From: Pseudomonadota bacterium
GTDB lineage: Bacteria > Verrucomicrobiota > Verrucomicrobiia > Limisphaerales > SXTU01
Assembly: GCA_009922615.1 (NCBI GenBank)
Contig: RFVF01000045.1
Location: 1 to 38,096 of the forward strand
Length of the DNA: 38,096 nt
Direction of reading: 5' to 3'
Shown here: positions 16,167-26,440 of the stretch, piece by piece
Layout of the letters: each line of letters opens with the position of its first letter
How positions within the stretch are numbered: position 1 is the stretch's first letter
Translations under genes and position numbers: made by a program
The notes under the pieces: model-generated
The model's input: only the letters and a program-made list of their open reading frames with translations
What the model was told of the DNA's origin: nothing
The model's database searches: none

Positions 16167-16681
16167 TTGGACATCTTGAGTTCCAGCTCATTGACCTGCT
16201 GTTGGCGGGCTACATCGCTGGGACTTTGACTCTTGCTCTTTCCGCTCTTGCTCTGCGTCACCTTAAACTCGCGCTCGGCGAGCTTGAGCAATGCCTGATA
16301 CGAAGCCTGCTGAGCGGCGACCGCTGACTCCAACTGCTTCGGATCGGTCTTGGCGATTTCCAGCAACTTGAGCGCGCGCTCCATTTGCTTCACCACTTCG
16401 CTCAATGCGACCTGCGTGCGCGGGTTATCGGACTTCTCGCTCAAGTCCTTCGCCATCTCCAGCGCCCGTTCCTGCGATTCAATCAACACTTCGGCGTCAC
16501 CTTGAAAGTTAGTCGGTGACTTGGACGCCGGCTTGGTTGAACCCGGCGTCCGCTGTTGTGCCAGCAAGGCCGGACCGGCCAGCAGGCCGCCCACTAACAG
16601 GATGCAAACCAAGCCCGAGAATGAGGCCGCGCCATCGCGGTCAGGTTTACTCGCTGGTGGGCGGGAGCGTTGAGTTCTCAT
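16163..16681 (-). CDS. Small membrane-anchored coiled-coil protein
   Basis: A 172-residue protein. The N-terminus is basic (about 1-18), followed by one hydrophobic segment (FSGLVCILLVGGLLAGPALLA, about 21-41) that is either a signal peptide or a membrane anchor. The rest (about 55-172) is alpha-helical and charged. Its stop overlaps the TTG start of the next gene as TTGA, and its start is 18 nt after the upstream DUF4175-like stop. The end, NELELKMSN, leads smoothly into LNERLKELQ of the next frame, so a -1 frameshift at the overlap would fuse the two coiled coils. No family is recognised. It is probably a structural partner of its two neighbours. Confidence 0.75.
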   Translation of the reverse strand: MRTQRSRPPASKPDRDGAASFSGLVCILLVGGLLAGPALLAQQRTPGSTKPASKSPTNFQGDAEVLIESQERALEMAKDLSEKSDNPRTQVALSEVVKQMERALKLLEIAKTDPKQLESAVAAQQASYQALLKLAEREFKVTQSKSGKSKSQSPSDVARQQQVNELELKMSN

Positions 16682-16699
16682 GGCGTGTGTTGAGCTTGG

Positions 16700-18388
16700 T
16701 TACTGAACATTGGACTCGTTCTTGGCGGGCCTTGGCGCGGACGGAAGCGGGGGCGTTCGGTTTTTAGCCGTCACCTGACCGAGCTGCTGCCGGCGCAGCT
16801 TCCACGTCGCGTTGATGATTTGCTTCTGCAGCTCGGCAAGCTTGCCCATCTTTTCCTTGCCCGAATCCTTGGCTTCCTTCTCTTCCTCAGCGCCTTCGCC
16901 GCCTTCGGCCTGCCGAAAAATTTCCTCGAACGGCCGGACCTCGGCGAAATACATGTCCGTCGCAGTGCGGCGCACTTCGCCATCCGGCCCGATGTCATCC
17001 GCCCATGCGAACCACGCCACGAGCTGATCCGGCGTGGCGTGCAGTTCTTCGAGCCGCAACAGGTGACTGAACTGCCGCTTCTCCTTTGCCGGCGCACCGT
17101 CACCGAGTTGCAGTAGCGTCGGCTCCGCACCGCCGAGCGAGTAAGCGATGCCATACGCACGCAATCCGAAATCGTCCCACGCTTCCGCCGCGAACTGAAT
17201 CTCCTGCAACGCCGAGACGCGCTGGTCGCCGCGCGGTGCGAGCAGCTTCAAATCCGGCGGGCGGTTCCGCAGCGCATCGAACACAAACTGCGCCGACACC
17301 TTGTTCGATCGTCCGTCGGCATCCACGAGTTCCAGCAGGTAGCTCTGGCTGTTCGTCAGCACGAAACCGGGCAGCGTGGCGAACGCCTTCGTCGCATCGG
17401 TGCCGAGCCCGACCGGCTCGCCCTCCGTCTTCGGCACGAGGCGTGCGGACTTCACCGGCTTGTTGAGTTGGAGCGTGTAGTTGAGCGTGGAACCTTCCAC
17501 GGCGCTGACCCGCCGTGTGTCCTCGATCGATTTCTCCGACAACTGCGTGTAGGCCGGAAACTGGATTTTCACGTCGGCACGTTCAAGTTTCGGATGCTCG
17601 AAGACCTTGACCTTGAACTCCCGTGTGCGCTCGCTGCCGAACTCGACGCGGTAGCTGAAGTCCTCGTTGACCTCCGGCACCGTGCCGCCAAAGACCGGGT
17701 CGTCGAGCGCCTTGGTCAGGGCGATGGAGCGCAACACATTGGTGCCGGGCCCGAGGACCAAGGTCGCGCCCGGCGGGAGCTTGCCCTCGAATTTGGCCAG
17801 CACGACGAGGCTGTTGCCGCGCTCGATCTGCGTATCGCCGGGCGTGACCGAGACGGCGTCAATGGCGGCTTTCGCGGCGGCCTGCTGCGCCGCGACGACG
17901 GTAGAGTTCGTGCGCAAGCCGAGCAGCGCCGCGATGAAGAATGCGAAAGCGGCCCAATGCCCGGCGTGCGCCAGCGCCAGTTGCCGGGTCGGAACGGCGT
18001 CTTTCCAACCGCGGTTCTGGCCATGCACGACCGCCTCGGCAATGACGCGTTGCTGGAGAAAGCTGAACTGGCCGTTGGCATCGGGCCGCTGTTCCAGCGC
18101 GGCGAGTAGGGCGGTTTTCAACTCCGGGTGCTGCTGCTCGATTTGCTGGGCGAGCCAATGCGGATCCAGTTTCGCCGCCCGGCAGGCGAGGGCGATACAC
18201 AGCGCGGCGGCGAATCCGACCAAGCAGACCAGCGGCACTCCGAATCGGTATTCTACTCCGAAGGCCCGGAGCGCCACGGCCAGCAAGCCGGCCAGCGCCC
18301 AGCAGATGGCCAGCCCCCGCCAGAGCTGCACCCGGCGGTAGCGACGCGCGACCGGTTCCAGGTGTTCTTGGAGGAGCGGGGCGATCAT
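16700..18388 (-). CDS. DUF4175-like membrane protein
   Basis: A 562-residue membrane protein resembling the N-terminal part of the DUF4175 family found beside BatA-type genes. I start it at the ATG at 18388; the in-frame extension to 18547 runs through a non-coding-looking hairpin region. Transmembrane helices are at about 24-42, 50-69 and 141-158. The extracytoplasmic part (about 170-480) has Ig-like segments (VKIQFPAYTQLSE, YLLELVDADGRSNKV, AEAWDDFGLRAYGIAY). The C-terminal part (from about 490) is charged helix with a Glu/Lys-rich run (EGGEGAEEEKEAKDSGKEK). In related organisms DUF4175 proteins are longer and end in coiled coil and a Gly/Lys-rich tract, which here appear as the two following genes. 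Function is unknown; membership in the MoxR/vWA system is the main clue. Confidence 0.75.
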   Translation of the reverse strand: MIAPLLQEHLEPVARRYRRVQLWRGLAICWALAGLLAVALRAFGVEYRFGVPLVCLVGFAAALCIALACRAAKLDPHWLAQQIEQQHPELKTALLAALEQRPDANGQFSFLQQRVIAEAVVHGQNRGWKDAVPTRQLALAHAGHWAAFAFFIAALLGLRTNSTVVAAQQAAAKAAIDAVSVTPGDTQIERGNSLVVLAKFEGKLPPGATLVLGPGTNVLRSIALTKALDDPVFGGTVPEVNEDFSYRVEFGSERTREFKVKVFEHPKLERADVKIQFPAYTQLSEKSIEDTRRVSAVEGSTLNYTLQLNKPVKSARLVPKTEGEPVGLGTDATKAFATLPGFVLTNSQSYLLELVDADGRSNKVSAQFVFDALRNRPPDLKLLAPRGDQRVSALQEIQFAAEAWDDFGLRAYGIAYSLGGAEPTLLQLGDGAPAKEKRQFSHLLRLEELHATPDQLVAWFAWADDIGPDGEVRRTATDMYFAEVRPFEEIFRQAEGGEGAEEEKEAKDSGKEKMGKLAELQKQIINATWKLRRQQLGQVTAKNRTPPLPSAPRPAKNESNVQ

Positions 18389-18569
18389 CGCATCAAGACA
18401 GACGCCACACAGGGGCGGATGGTTCGCAGTGATTTGGATGCGGCCGGGCGTGCTGCGCGACCCGCACGGCGACCGGAGTAAGATGGGCTGCGGCTTGAAC
18501 GGATGCGATGCGACCGACGCAAGCTGGGAAGCCTTCACATTGACCACGCGCTACTCTACTCGCGGCCCC

Positions 18570-18594
18570 CGCGTCGGGCGGGACGCCCGACGCG
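18570..18594. repeat. Perfect 11-bp-stem hairpin inside the operon gap
   Basis: CGCGTCGGGCG and its exact complement are separated by GGA (18581-18583), making an 11-bp GC-rich stem with a 3-nt loop. It sits in the 255-bp gap between the BatA/vWA stop (18644) and the DUF4175-like start (18388). Read leftward no T-run follows, so it is a poor intrinsic terminator. A weaker hairpin, CGGGT-GCT-ACCCG, lies at 18607-18619. A REP-like palindrome or an mRNA-processing or stability element fits better than a terminator. Nothing else recognisable occupies this gap. Confidence 0.7.
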
Positions 18595-18643
18595 ACCTGC
18601 CTCCGGCGGGTGCTACCCGAGCCATGCTCTTCAAGTCGCGTGT

Positions 18644-20752
18644 TCATGTGGCTGCATGCTCCGTCGCCACAGGTCGCTTCGCCAGCCACCCGGCCAGGAG
18701 CGTTTCCATCGCCACGAAGACTAGCGCGAACGCGATCACCCAGCGCCATAGTTTCTGACGGCCTTCCAGTTCGGCGTTGGCGAGCTGGCGCTTGGCTTCG
18801 GCGGCTTGCGCGGCGGACTTGGCCTCGACGTGTTTCACCGGCAGGCCGAGGTGCTCCAGTTCTTCAACGGGCAACGGCGCGGTCTTGCTCTCCAGCGGGT
18901 CTAAATTTACTGCGAAGCGTTGCGTGACCGTGCCGCTGACGGCGGTGTAGATGCCGGGTTGGTCGGTCTGGATGTTGACGGTCGTGCCGGCTCCGAGTGT
19001 GAGGCTGGTGCCATCAGGCCGGGTCACCAGCACGGCGGCGTTGGTGGCGGAGAGCGGAACTCTGTCGCCGACGGTGTGCTGGGTGACCTGCGGACGAATG
19101 CCGCCCGCCTGCTCCAGCAACGAGAAGAGCAGGGGAAGAAACTTCGACGAGAGTGCAAGCTGGCTGTCCGACGGTTGCCAGCCAGATGCCAGCACGTAGA
19201 GCGTGCCTTGACCCACGGGCATTTGCAGCAGCGCGGGGTCGCCTGTGTCGAACTTTGCGACGACGCGCGCGCCGGGGAACTGCGCCGGGGTTAGCTGGCG
19301 ATACTTCCAGAAGTTAATCTTGGTGAAGTCGCTGAAACGGGGGTCGGCGAAGGGGGCGAAGAGCGGGTGTTGAAAATCAATCTCCGCGAGCATCGCGTAG
19401 GACAGCACCTTCATCTCGTCGGCGGTGAGCGATTCCTTTCCGACCAGCCCGGCCAGCGTGCGCCCGAGGTTTTTGTTTTTGAGCGAAACGAGGACGGCTT
19501 TTCCCTGCGTAAGAAGCCGTCGGACGCTGGCGACGCGCTCGTCCGGCAACGTGTCGGTCACGATGATGAGCGGGGCTGCGGTGTCGGTGGGCAACAACGG
19601 CTCGGCGGGCGGGCGGGCGAGGATCTGCACGATCTGTCGGCGCGTGGAGGGAAACGCCCGTTGCAGGAAATACAGCGGCTCGGCGGTGTCCGAAGCTTGC
19701 TCGCTACCGAGGTAAAGCACGCTCACGCGCGCGGCCTCGGGCGGAATCAACGCGATTGTGTTGTCGAACGGATCGTCGTCCCCGCGCAGCAGGACACGCT
19801 CTGGAGCGGTGCCCAAGGGCGGCGGACCCAGTGCCACGACGCGCGTCTGGCCGGGCGGCACGTAAACATCCTGCGGCTTCCCGACGAATTCCCTGCCGTC
19901 CGACCAGCCCACTTGAAATTGCTCGCGCTTGGCGTCCGTGGAATTGCTCACGCGGATCCGGGCCACGGCTTCACCGGGCTGACGCTCATTGTCGTCGGTG
20001 TCGGCGAGCAATTGCAGACCGGCGTTGGTGGGAAGCTTCGCCTTGACGAGCTCGACAAGCAGTTCCGTGTCCTTCGGCCACTCAAAAGCCTGCAACGAAT
20101 CCAGCCGGCTGCCTTCCTGCAAATCGCTGATGAGCACGATCTGGCGCGTGCCGCGTGGGATGAGTTGGCCGTTTTCGGCACGCACGTCATCCAGCGCGGT
20201 GGCCGCATTGATCAATGCCTGGCCGAGCTGCGTTCCCTGCCAGCCTGGCGTGGTTTTTGCCAGCGCGGTGATCGCCAATGTGACACGTTGGCCGGCGGCA
20301 GTGGTCGCCCACTGCTCGAAGGCCACGAGTCGGCGCACCTCGCGATCGAAGGTGAAGATGGCAACTGAGTCGGCCGGCGTGGTCGAGCGTAGAACACCTT
20401 CGGCCTTCGCGCGGGCCTCGGCCCACAGACCCTCGCGCCTCATGCTGGCACTGGTGTCCACGAGCACGACGATGTGCCGGCCTGGACCGCTGGCGAGGTC
20501 AGCCGAGTCCGCCTTCGGAAGGAACGGTCGCGCGAAGGCGAAGGCCAGCAGGCACACCACAAGGCTGCGCAACACCAGCAGCAGAATGTGTTCGATCCGG
20601 CTGCGGCGCGTGACGCGCGGCGGCACGGGCAGCAGGAACATCAGCGAGCTGAACTCGGTCTGCTCTTTTGAGGTCTGCCGGATGAGGTGGAAGAGGACCG
20701 GCAGCGCGACCGCGAGCGCGCCGAGCAGGAAGAAGGGCGTGAGGAAACTCAT
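18644..20752 (-). CDS. BatA-type membrane protein with vWA domain
   Basis: A 702-residue inner-membrane protein. It begins with the BatA N-terminal domain: a helix at about 5-23 (FLTPFFLLGALAVALPVLF, HLIR) and a second at about 57-76. A vWA domain follows with an intact metal motif DTSASM (D99, S101, S103) and a later VLISDLQEG strand. Residues about 250-640 contain beta-sandwich and Rossmann-like segments (VSVLYLGSEQ, LIIVTDTLPDERV). A C-terminal membrane helix lies at about 671-690 (WVIAFALVFVAMETLLAGW). Bat proteins work with MoxR ATPases; in Bacteroides they were linked to aerotolerance, but the general role is unsettled. The ATG overlaps the upstream DUF58 stop as ATGA, so translation is probably coupled. 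The next gene lies 255 bp further on. Confidence 0.9.
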   Translation of the reverse strand: MSFLTPFFLLGALAVALPVLFHLIRQTSKEQTEFSSLMFLLPVPPRVTRRSRIEHILLLVLRSLVVCLLAFAFARPFLPKADSADLASGPGRHIVVLVDTSASMRREGLWAEARAKAEGVLRSTTPADSVAIFTFDREVRRLVAFEQWATTAAGQRVTLAITALAKTTPGWQGTQLGQALINAATALDDVRAENGQLIPRGTRQIVLISDLQEGSRLDSLQAFEWPKDTELLVELVKAKLPTNAGLQLLADTDDNERQPGEAVARIRVSNSTDAKREQFQVGWSDGREFVGKPQDVYVPPGQTRVVALGPPPLGTAPERVLLRGDDDPFDNTIALIPPEAARVSVLYLGSEQASDTAEPLYFLQRAFPSTRRQIVQILARPPAEPLLPTDTAAPLIIVTDTLPDERVASVRRLLTQGKAVLVSLKNKNLGRTLAGLVGKESLTADEMKVLSYAMLAEIDFQHPLFAPFADPRFSDFTKINFWKYRQLTPAQFPGARVVAKFDTGDPALLQMPVGQGTLYVLASGWQPSDSQLALSSKFLPLLFSLLEQAGGIRPQVTQHTVGDRVPLSATNAAVLVTRPDGTSLTLGAGTTVNIQTDQPGIYTAVSGTVTQRFAVNLDPLESKTAPLPVEELEHLGLPVKHVEAKSAAQAAEAKRQLANAELEGRQKLWRWVIAFALVFVAMETLLAGWLAKRPVATEHAAT

Positions 20753-21686
20753 GCGGTATTGCGTTTCACGACCTTGCCCTTGTTCATGCGTTCGCGGAGG
20801 AAATCGAAGAGCGCGAGTTCCAGCGGCTGGTCAGTGGTGAGGCGGCGTAGGGCGATGCCGAGCTTGGCGCAGGTGACGGCGACGGCGGCGCAGTGGGCAT
20901 CGAAGCTGCGGCGGTAGTCGGCCCGGACGGCGTCGGGGTCAATGTAGAGTTGCTTGCCGGTTTCGAGGTCACGGAAAAGGGCGGCCTTGGCAAAATCGAA
21001 GGCGAGTTCCGCCGGGTCGAGGATTTGGAACACGACGACTTCGTGACCGCTGGCGGTGAGCGTGGCGAGGTTTTTCTCCAGCGCCTCGACGGGCGCCAGC
21101 AGGTCGGTGAGCAGCACCATCAGGCCGCGCTTGCGGACGATTTCGACGATGCGCTTGAGCGGGGCGGCGAGATCAGTGGCCGCACCGCCGGGCGGTTTCT
21201 CCAGCGCGAGCATGAGGTGGCGCAGGTGGCCGGGGCGGTGGCGCGCGGGGAGGTATTCGCGGATTTGGTCGTCAAAGGTTAGCAGACCTATGGCGTCGCC
21301 TTGCTGGTGGAGGAAGAAGGCCAGTGTGGCTGCGAGGGTATTGGCGTAGGTGGCCTTTGGGTAGCCGCGCGAACCGAAGTTCATCGAGCGGCTGTTGTCG
21401 GCTAGAACGTGGCAGCGGAGGTTGGTTTCGTCCTCGAACTTTTTGATGAAGTAGCGGTCGCTGCGGGCGAAGAGTTTCCAGTCGAGATAGCGCGGGTCGT
21501 CACCGGGCGTGTATTGCCGATACTCAGTGAACTCGACGGAGAAGCCGTGATACGGGCTGCGATGAATGCCGCTCCAAAACCCCTCGACCACGACGCGCGC
21601 CCGCATCTCCAGGCTGCGGATAGCCATCAGCGCCTGAGGGTCAATCAACTCGCCCTGCGCGCGGCCAGCTTGATCGGCGGAGGAAA

Positions 21687-21690
<4 letters not shown>
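20749..21690 (-). CDS. DUF58 protein (vWA-like MoxR partner)
   Basis: A 313-residue soluble protein. The DUF58 signature is clear: FTEYRQYTPGDDPRYLDWK (54-72), with the R-Y-x-PGDD-x-R-x-DWK pattern. A vWA-type metal motif follows, ADNSRSM (D98, S100, S102 all present), and then VLLTDLLAP. DUF58 proteins are encoded next to MoxR ATPases almost everywhere and are presumed to be their client or adaptor. Both ends overlap neighbours by four nucleotides (ATGA with MoxR upstream and with BatA downstream), which suggests that the three products are made in fixed proportion. There is no signal peptide or membrane helix, so it should act on the cytoplasmic side. Confidence 0.94.
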
Positions 21691-22769
<1,079 letters not shown>

Positions 22770-22781
22770 TGGTTTCCCTTG

Positions 22782-23693
22782 TCAGTGAGTCATGGCGTAA
22801 AAAATCACGTTGATGCCGAGCGGAAAGGCGCGCTTTTCGGAGAATTCCTGGAAGAAATACTGATTCTCACCCTCGCGCTCCCAGCCGTCGCCATTGTCGG
22901 TGTTGTGGGCGATGAAGACCATCATTCGGCCCTTGTCATCGAAAATGCCTTTGAAGTGGACCTCTTTGCACTCCTCGCCATCGTGGTATTCCCAAGTCAC
23001 GCCGGTGTATTGGCTGCGCTCGCCGGTTCGGGAGTTAGGGACCTGCATTTCCTGCTTCGTGCGGTTGATGGGAAAGACCGAGTGAAAAATCGGATGGTCC
23101 ATTTCCAATTCCACTGGCTCGCGTTCGGGGAAAACTCGCTTTATCTGGCGGTAGAAGCCCTGGTATTGGGTTTCTCCCCAGAAATCATCGACCATGAGGA
23201 AGCCGCCGTTGAGCAGATACTTTCGCAGGATAGGCACCTCTTCGTCGCGCAGTTCCAGGCTGCCCACCTCGACCATGTAAATCCACGGATAGTTGAACAG
23301 GTCGGGATTCGTCAACCGCATCACCCGGCCGTTGGGATTGGTCTTGATCGAAGTCATCTGCTGCACGCGATATGAGAGGTTCAAATCGCTGTCCGGAAAG
23401 TCGGTTACCCAGCTTCCGCCACTCGAAAACGGCGAGCGGTCGCGGATGATGCGCACGAAGGTGAACACGTCCTTCTCGAAGCCCGGCGCGTTGGTCCAGT
23501 TTGGCGTTCCCGTGCTGTGCGACGCGATTTCGCGCGCGGTTTGGACTGTGCTTTCATCCAACGGCACGCCGCCTTCGGCGTAAACAATGCCACCGCCACC
23601 CCGGCCGCTGCGCCGTCCGCCGAACTGCGCGAGAACGGCAACGCTGACGAGCAACAATGCCGCGAGCGGGAGGAGTATGCGACGAGTGTTCAT
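22782..23693 (-). CDS. Exported DUF4159 protein
   Basis: A 303-residue exported protein. A signal peptide ends near residue 22 (LLLVSVAVLAQ). A Gly/Arg-rich stretch, FGGRRSGRGGGG, follows the cleavage site. The rest matches DUF4159, which has an amidotransferase-like fold: WIYMVEVGSLELRDEEV (about 139-155), then LRKYLLNGGFLMVDDFWGE, and ends with a conserved-looking GINVIFYAMTH. I see no catalytic cysteine in the expected nucleophile turn, so a binding role is more likely than catalysis. DUF4159 genes are often beside MoxR/BatA genes in PVC bacteria. Here the gene lies 25 nt after the TPR/peptidase gene and 12 nt before MoxR, so all three are probably in one transcript. Confidence 0.9.
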   Translation of the reverse strand: MNTRRILLPLAALLLVSVAVLAQFGGRRSGRGGGGIVYAEGGVPLDESTVQTAREIASHSTGTPNWTNAPGFEKDVFTFVRIIRDRSPFSSGGSWVTDFPDSDLNLSYRVQQMTSIKTNPNGRVMRLTNPDLFNYPWIYMVEVGSLELRDEEVPILRKYLLNGGFLMVDDFWGETQYQGFYRQIKRVFPEREPVELEMDHPIFHSVFPINRTKQEMQVPNSRTGERSQYTGVTWEYHDGEECKEVHFKGIFDDKGRMMVFIAHNTDNGDGWEREGENQYFFQEFSEKRAFPLGINVIFYAMTH

Positions 23694-23718
23694 GATACGT
23701 TCAAGGGTTTACGCAGCC

Positions 23719-26376
23719 TCAGAACTGGGGTTTCCCTTTCGCTGGGTCGGGCGAGAGCTTCAGCAACAGCTCATGTGCCTCGCGGAAACGTGGAGCGTCT
23801 TCCAGGGCCAGCAAGATGTGTTGCCGAGCCGCTTTTGCGTCGCTCGCCGTGAGTAGCTTGGCGAGCCGGAAGTGCATTTCGGCTGGATCGGGCGGGTCGA
23901 GCAATAGCACGGTTTGATAGGCGGCGATGGCTTCGGCCGGGCGCTTCAATTCCTCGCTGGCGCGGGCGAGCCAGCGGTGCGGTTGCGGCACGAGCGGATT
24001 CACGGCGAGGTAGCGCCGCGCATTCTCGGCGACGACGGGCCAGTCTTTCGACTCGGCCGCGAGTTCTATCAAGCGTTGGTAGGCGTCCACGGAATCCGCG
24101 TCGAGCGCGGCGAGCTTGGTTAGGACAGCGCGCTCCTCGGTCGTCTCCTTGAGTTCCCGATGCACTTGCGCCAGCAGCCACAGCGCCGAATCGCCGCCAA
24201 TCTGCGTGGGATAGTTTTCCACGAGTTTGAGCAACGGCGCTTTGGCTTCGGCAAACTTCTTCTCGCTCATCAACCGGCGGGCCTGTTGGTTCAGGATGTA
24301 GAAATTCTTTGGGTGCAACTTGAGCGGATCCACGAGCGGCTTGCCGTCGGGGCCGAGCGGCGTAGCAGGCGGCAAGGGCACCGTGCCTTCCGGCGTCGCC
24401 AAGCCAGGCATTGCCATCAGACCTGCGATCCCTTTCGGCTTCTCGAAGTCCAATCCCGGCGCGAGTTGCTTTGCGAGGCTCTGGGCATACTTCTCAAAGT
24501 CCTCTTCCAGTTTCTCCAGCGGCTCGGTGTTACTGGCGAGGATTGCGTTGATTTCTTTGCCGGCGGCCAGATCGGCCAGGATCGCGCGCAGCTTGGCCAT
24601 GCCGAATTTTTCGACGATGAATTGCACAACCAGCGATGACTCGTAGTAGGCGAATTGCAGGTGCAGCGGGCTCTTGGGCGTGAGGAACGCACCGCTCAGG
24701 TCGCCCACCGCCGTGAGTTCGTCGCCGAGGATCATCTCGCGATAACGTGGGTTCATCACCTGGCCCCACGCCGGGCTGGCCTGCCGCTCCTCATAAACAG
24801 AAATGCCCTCGCTCAACCAGCGCGGCATCTTGTTCTTCGTGAGCGTGAGCGTGATGACGTGGCAGAACTCGTGCCACAGCGTTGCCTCCCAATTCGAGGC
24901 GTGACCGCGCGCGCTGGCCGGGCTGTTGGCGGTGATGAGCCGGCCGAAGCAGACGCCGAGGAACCCCGGGTTGTCGGGCATTCCGAACGTGCGGACGCCG
25001 AAGTCTTTTTGCTCCGTGAAAATTTCCACGATGGTCTGCTGCTCTAGTTTGACGCCGTATTTTTGCGTTAGCGTGTCGTGTGCCCGCGTGAGCAAGGCCA
25101 GCACGCGGGGGCCGTAAACCTTTGCCTCGCGTGACTCCATGCGGAGGATGAAATGCGCGTTCGTCAGAGCGACGAATTTCTCGGTCGTGTCTCGCAGCGT
25201 GACGAGGTTATAGGCGTTCACGTCGTAGCCGTCGGCCTCATGCACGTCGTTCACGAGCTTCCAGCCCTCCTCCTCCGCGCCTAGCCGGAGCAGGTCCTGC
25301 GCGAGTTGAAACTTGGCGGGGAGATAGCTGGCGTCGAATTTCAACGCGCGCCGCTGATACGCTGCCCCCTCGGCGAAGCGATACTTCTGCGACAGCTTGC
25401 GCCCGATGAGGTGGTCCACTGCGGGATTGTTCGTGTAATGCCGCAGGGCGTCGTTGCGACACTGCGTCTCCTTCGCAGGCTCGTTGCGCAGGTGCGCCAT
25501 CACGGCCCGATACGCCCAAGCCTCCGGCTGGCGCACGTTCACGGCGAGGATTTCTTTCAACAAGGTTTCGGCCTCCTCGTATTCCTCCGCATCCACCAGA
25601 TGATCGGCGAGCAGGAGTTTGGCGGGGATGTGTTTGGGGTTGAGATCGAGGGCGGTCTCCAGCGCTCGCAGCGCCTGCGGACGCGATCCGCTCATCAATG
25701 CGCGGGCCAGACCGAATTGCAAATCTGCATCCTCCTTGAACCGTTTCAGTGCATCCTCAAAAATTTTCGCTGCCAGCGGAAAATCTCCCTTGTCCAGCGC
25801 GAGCTGGCCGGTGGCGAGGTGAATGTCGCGCAAGTCGGGTGCCGCTTTCTTTACTGGTTCGAAGAGTTTATCGAGCACCATCTTCGGGTCGGCACCCAAC
25901 AGCAGCGCCGCGCGGCCGAGCACGGTGAGGTTGGCGGGATCGCGGTAGGCCCACGAACGGGAGCCGGCGAGCCGGTTGATTTCGTCGAGCAGTTCCTTGG
26001 CTTCCTCGGGCAAGCCATTGAACAGTTTTACGTCGCGGCCGAGGAAGCGCAGTCGGATGCTCGACGAGTGTGGGTAGCGACTGAGTGCATTGGTCAGCGC
26101 GGTATGGGCTTGCTGATACTGGCCCACGACCATGTGCGCCTGCACCAGCAGGATGCGCCAGTCCTCGCTGCCTTCCTCTTCCTTGGCTCCCTTCTCGGCG
26201 GCGGCGATGGCCTCGGGGTATTTGCCGGTGAGGAGAAGTTTCCGTGCGTCATCGAGGTCGTCGGCCCGGGCCGGCACAGCGAGGCCGAGAAGGAGGGCAA
26301 CGAGCAGGAGAACGGGCACGCGTCCTCTGACGGTAGACGCGGCTCGGCGCTTCAGGATTTGGCCGGTGAGCAACAC
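23719..26376 (-). CDS. Exported TPR protein with peptidase-MA metalloprotease domain
   Basis: An 885-residue exported protein. It starts with GTG (26376); the signal peptide is long (basic to residue 19, hydrophobic 20-34, cut near ADD). Residues about 40-380 are tandem TPR helices (AIAAAEKGAKEEEG, AAKIFEDALKRF, AEEYEEAETLLKEIL). Residues about 405-620 form a gluzincin peptidase domain of the MA family with HEFCH (H502, E503, H506) and a downstream glutamate in WLSEGISVYEE (E523). A second TPR block fills about 680-885. The metal-site residues are all present, so it is probably an active zinc peptidase outside the cytoplasm. It appears first in the MoxR operon-like run, 64 bp after the metallophosphoesterase gene. 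The substrate is unknown. Confidence 0.9.
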   Translation of the reverse strand: MLLTGQILKRRAASTVRGRVPVLLLVALLLGLAVPARADDLDDARKLLLTGKYPEAIAAAEKGAKEEEGSEDWRILLVQAHMVVGQYQQAHTALTNALSRYPHSSSIRLRFLGRDVKLFNGLPEEAKELLDEINRLAGSRSWAYRDPANLTVLGRAALLLGADPKMVLDKLFEPVKKAAPDLRDIHLATGQLALDKGDFPLAAKIFEDALKRFKEDADLQFGLARALMSGSRPQALRALETALDLNPKHIPAKLLLADHLVDAEEYEEAETLLKEILAVNVRQPEAWAYRAVMAHLRNEPAKETQCRNDALRHYTNNPAVDHLIGRKLSQKYRFAEGAAYQRRALKFDASYLPAKFQLAQDLLRLGAEEEGWKLVNDVHEADGYDVNAYNLVTLRDTTEKFVALTNAHFILRMESREAKVYGPRVLALLTRAHDTLTQKYGVKLEQQTIVEIFTEQKDFGVRTFGMPDNPGFLGVCFGRLITANSPASARGHASNWEATLWHEFCHVITLTLTKNKMPRWLSEGISVYEERQASPAWGQVMNPRYREMILGDELTAVGDLSGAFLTPKSPLHLQFAYYESSLVVQFIVEKFGMAKLRAILADLAAGKEINAILASNTEPLEKLEEDFEKYAQSLAKQLAPGLDFEKPKGIAGLMAMPGLATPEGTVPLPPATPLGPDGKPLVDPLKLHPKNFYILNQQARRLMSEKKFAEAKAPLLKLVENYPTQIGGDSALWLLAQVHRELKETTEERAVLTKLAALDADSVDAYQRLIELAAESKDWPVVAENARRYLAVNPLVPQPHRWLARASEELKRPAEAIAAYQTVLLLDPPDPAEMHFRLAKLLTASDAKAARQHILLALEDAPRFREAHELLLKLSPDPAKGKPQF

Positions 26377-26440
26377 GGTGAGTGTCTTTCGCGGCCGAGC
26401 TTACGGGGCACCGGGGTGAAAGCAATGCGGCAGGCGATGT

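Noticed and set aside
18389..18547. N-terminal extension of the DUF4175-like gene
   Set aside because: It has no membrane or domain character; the ATG at 18388 fits the first helix.
18570..18594. Rho-independent terminator after the BatA gene
   Set aside because: The stem is strong but no T-run follows in the direction of transcription, and the operon continues.
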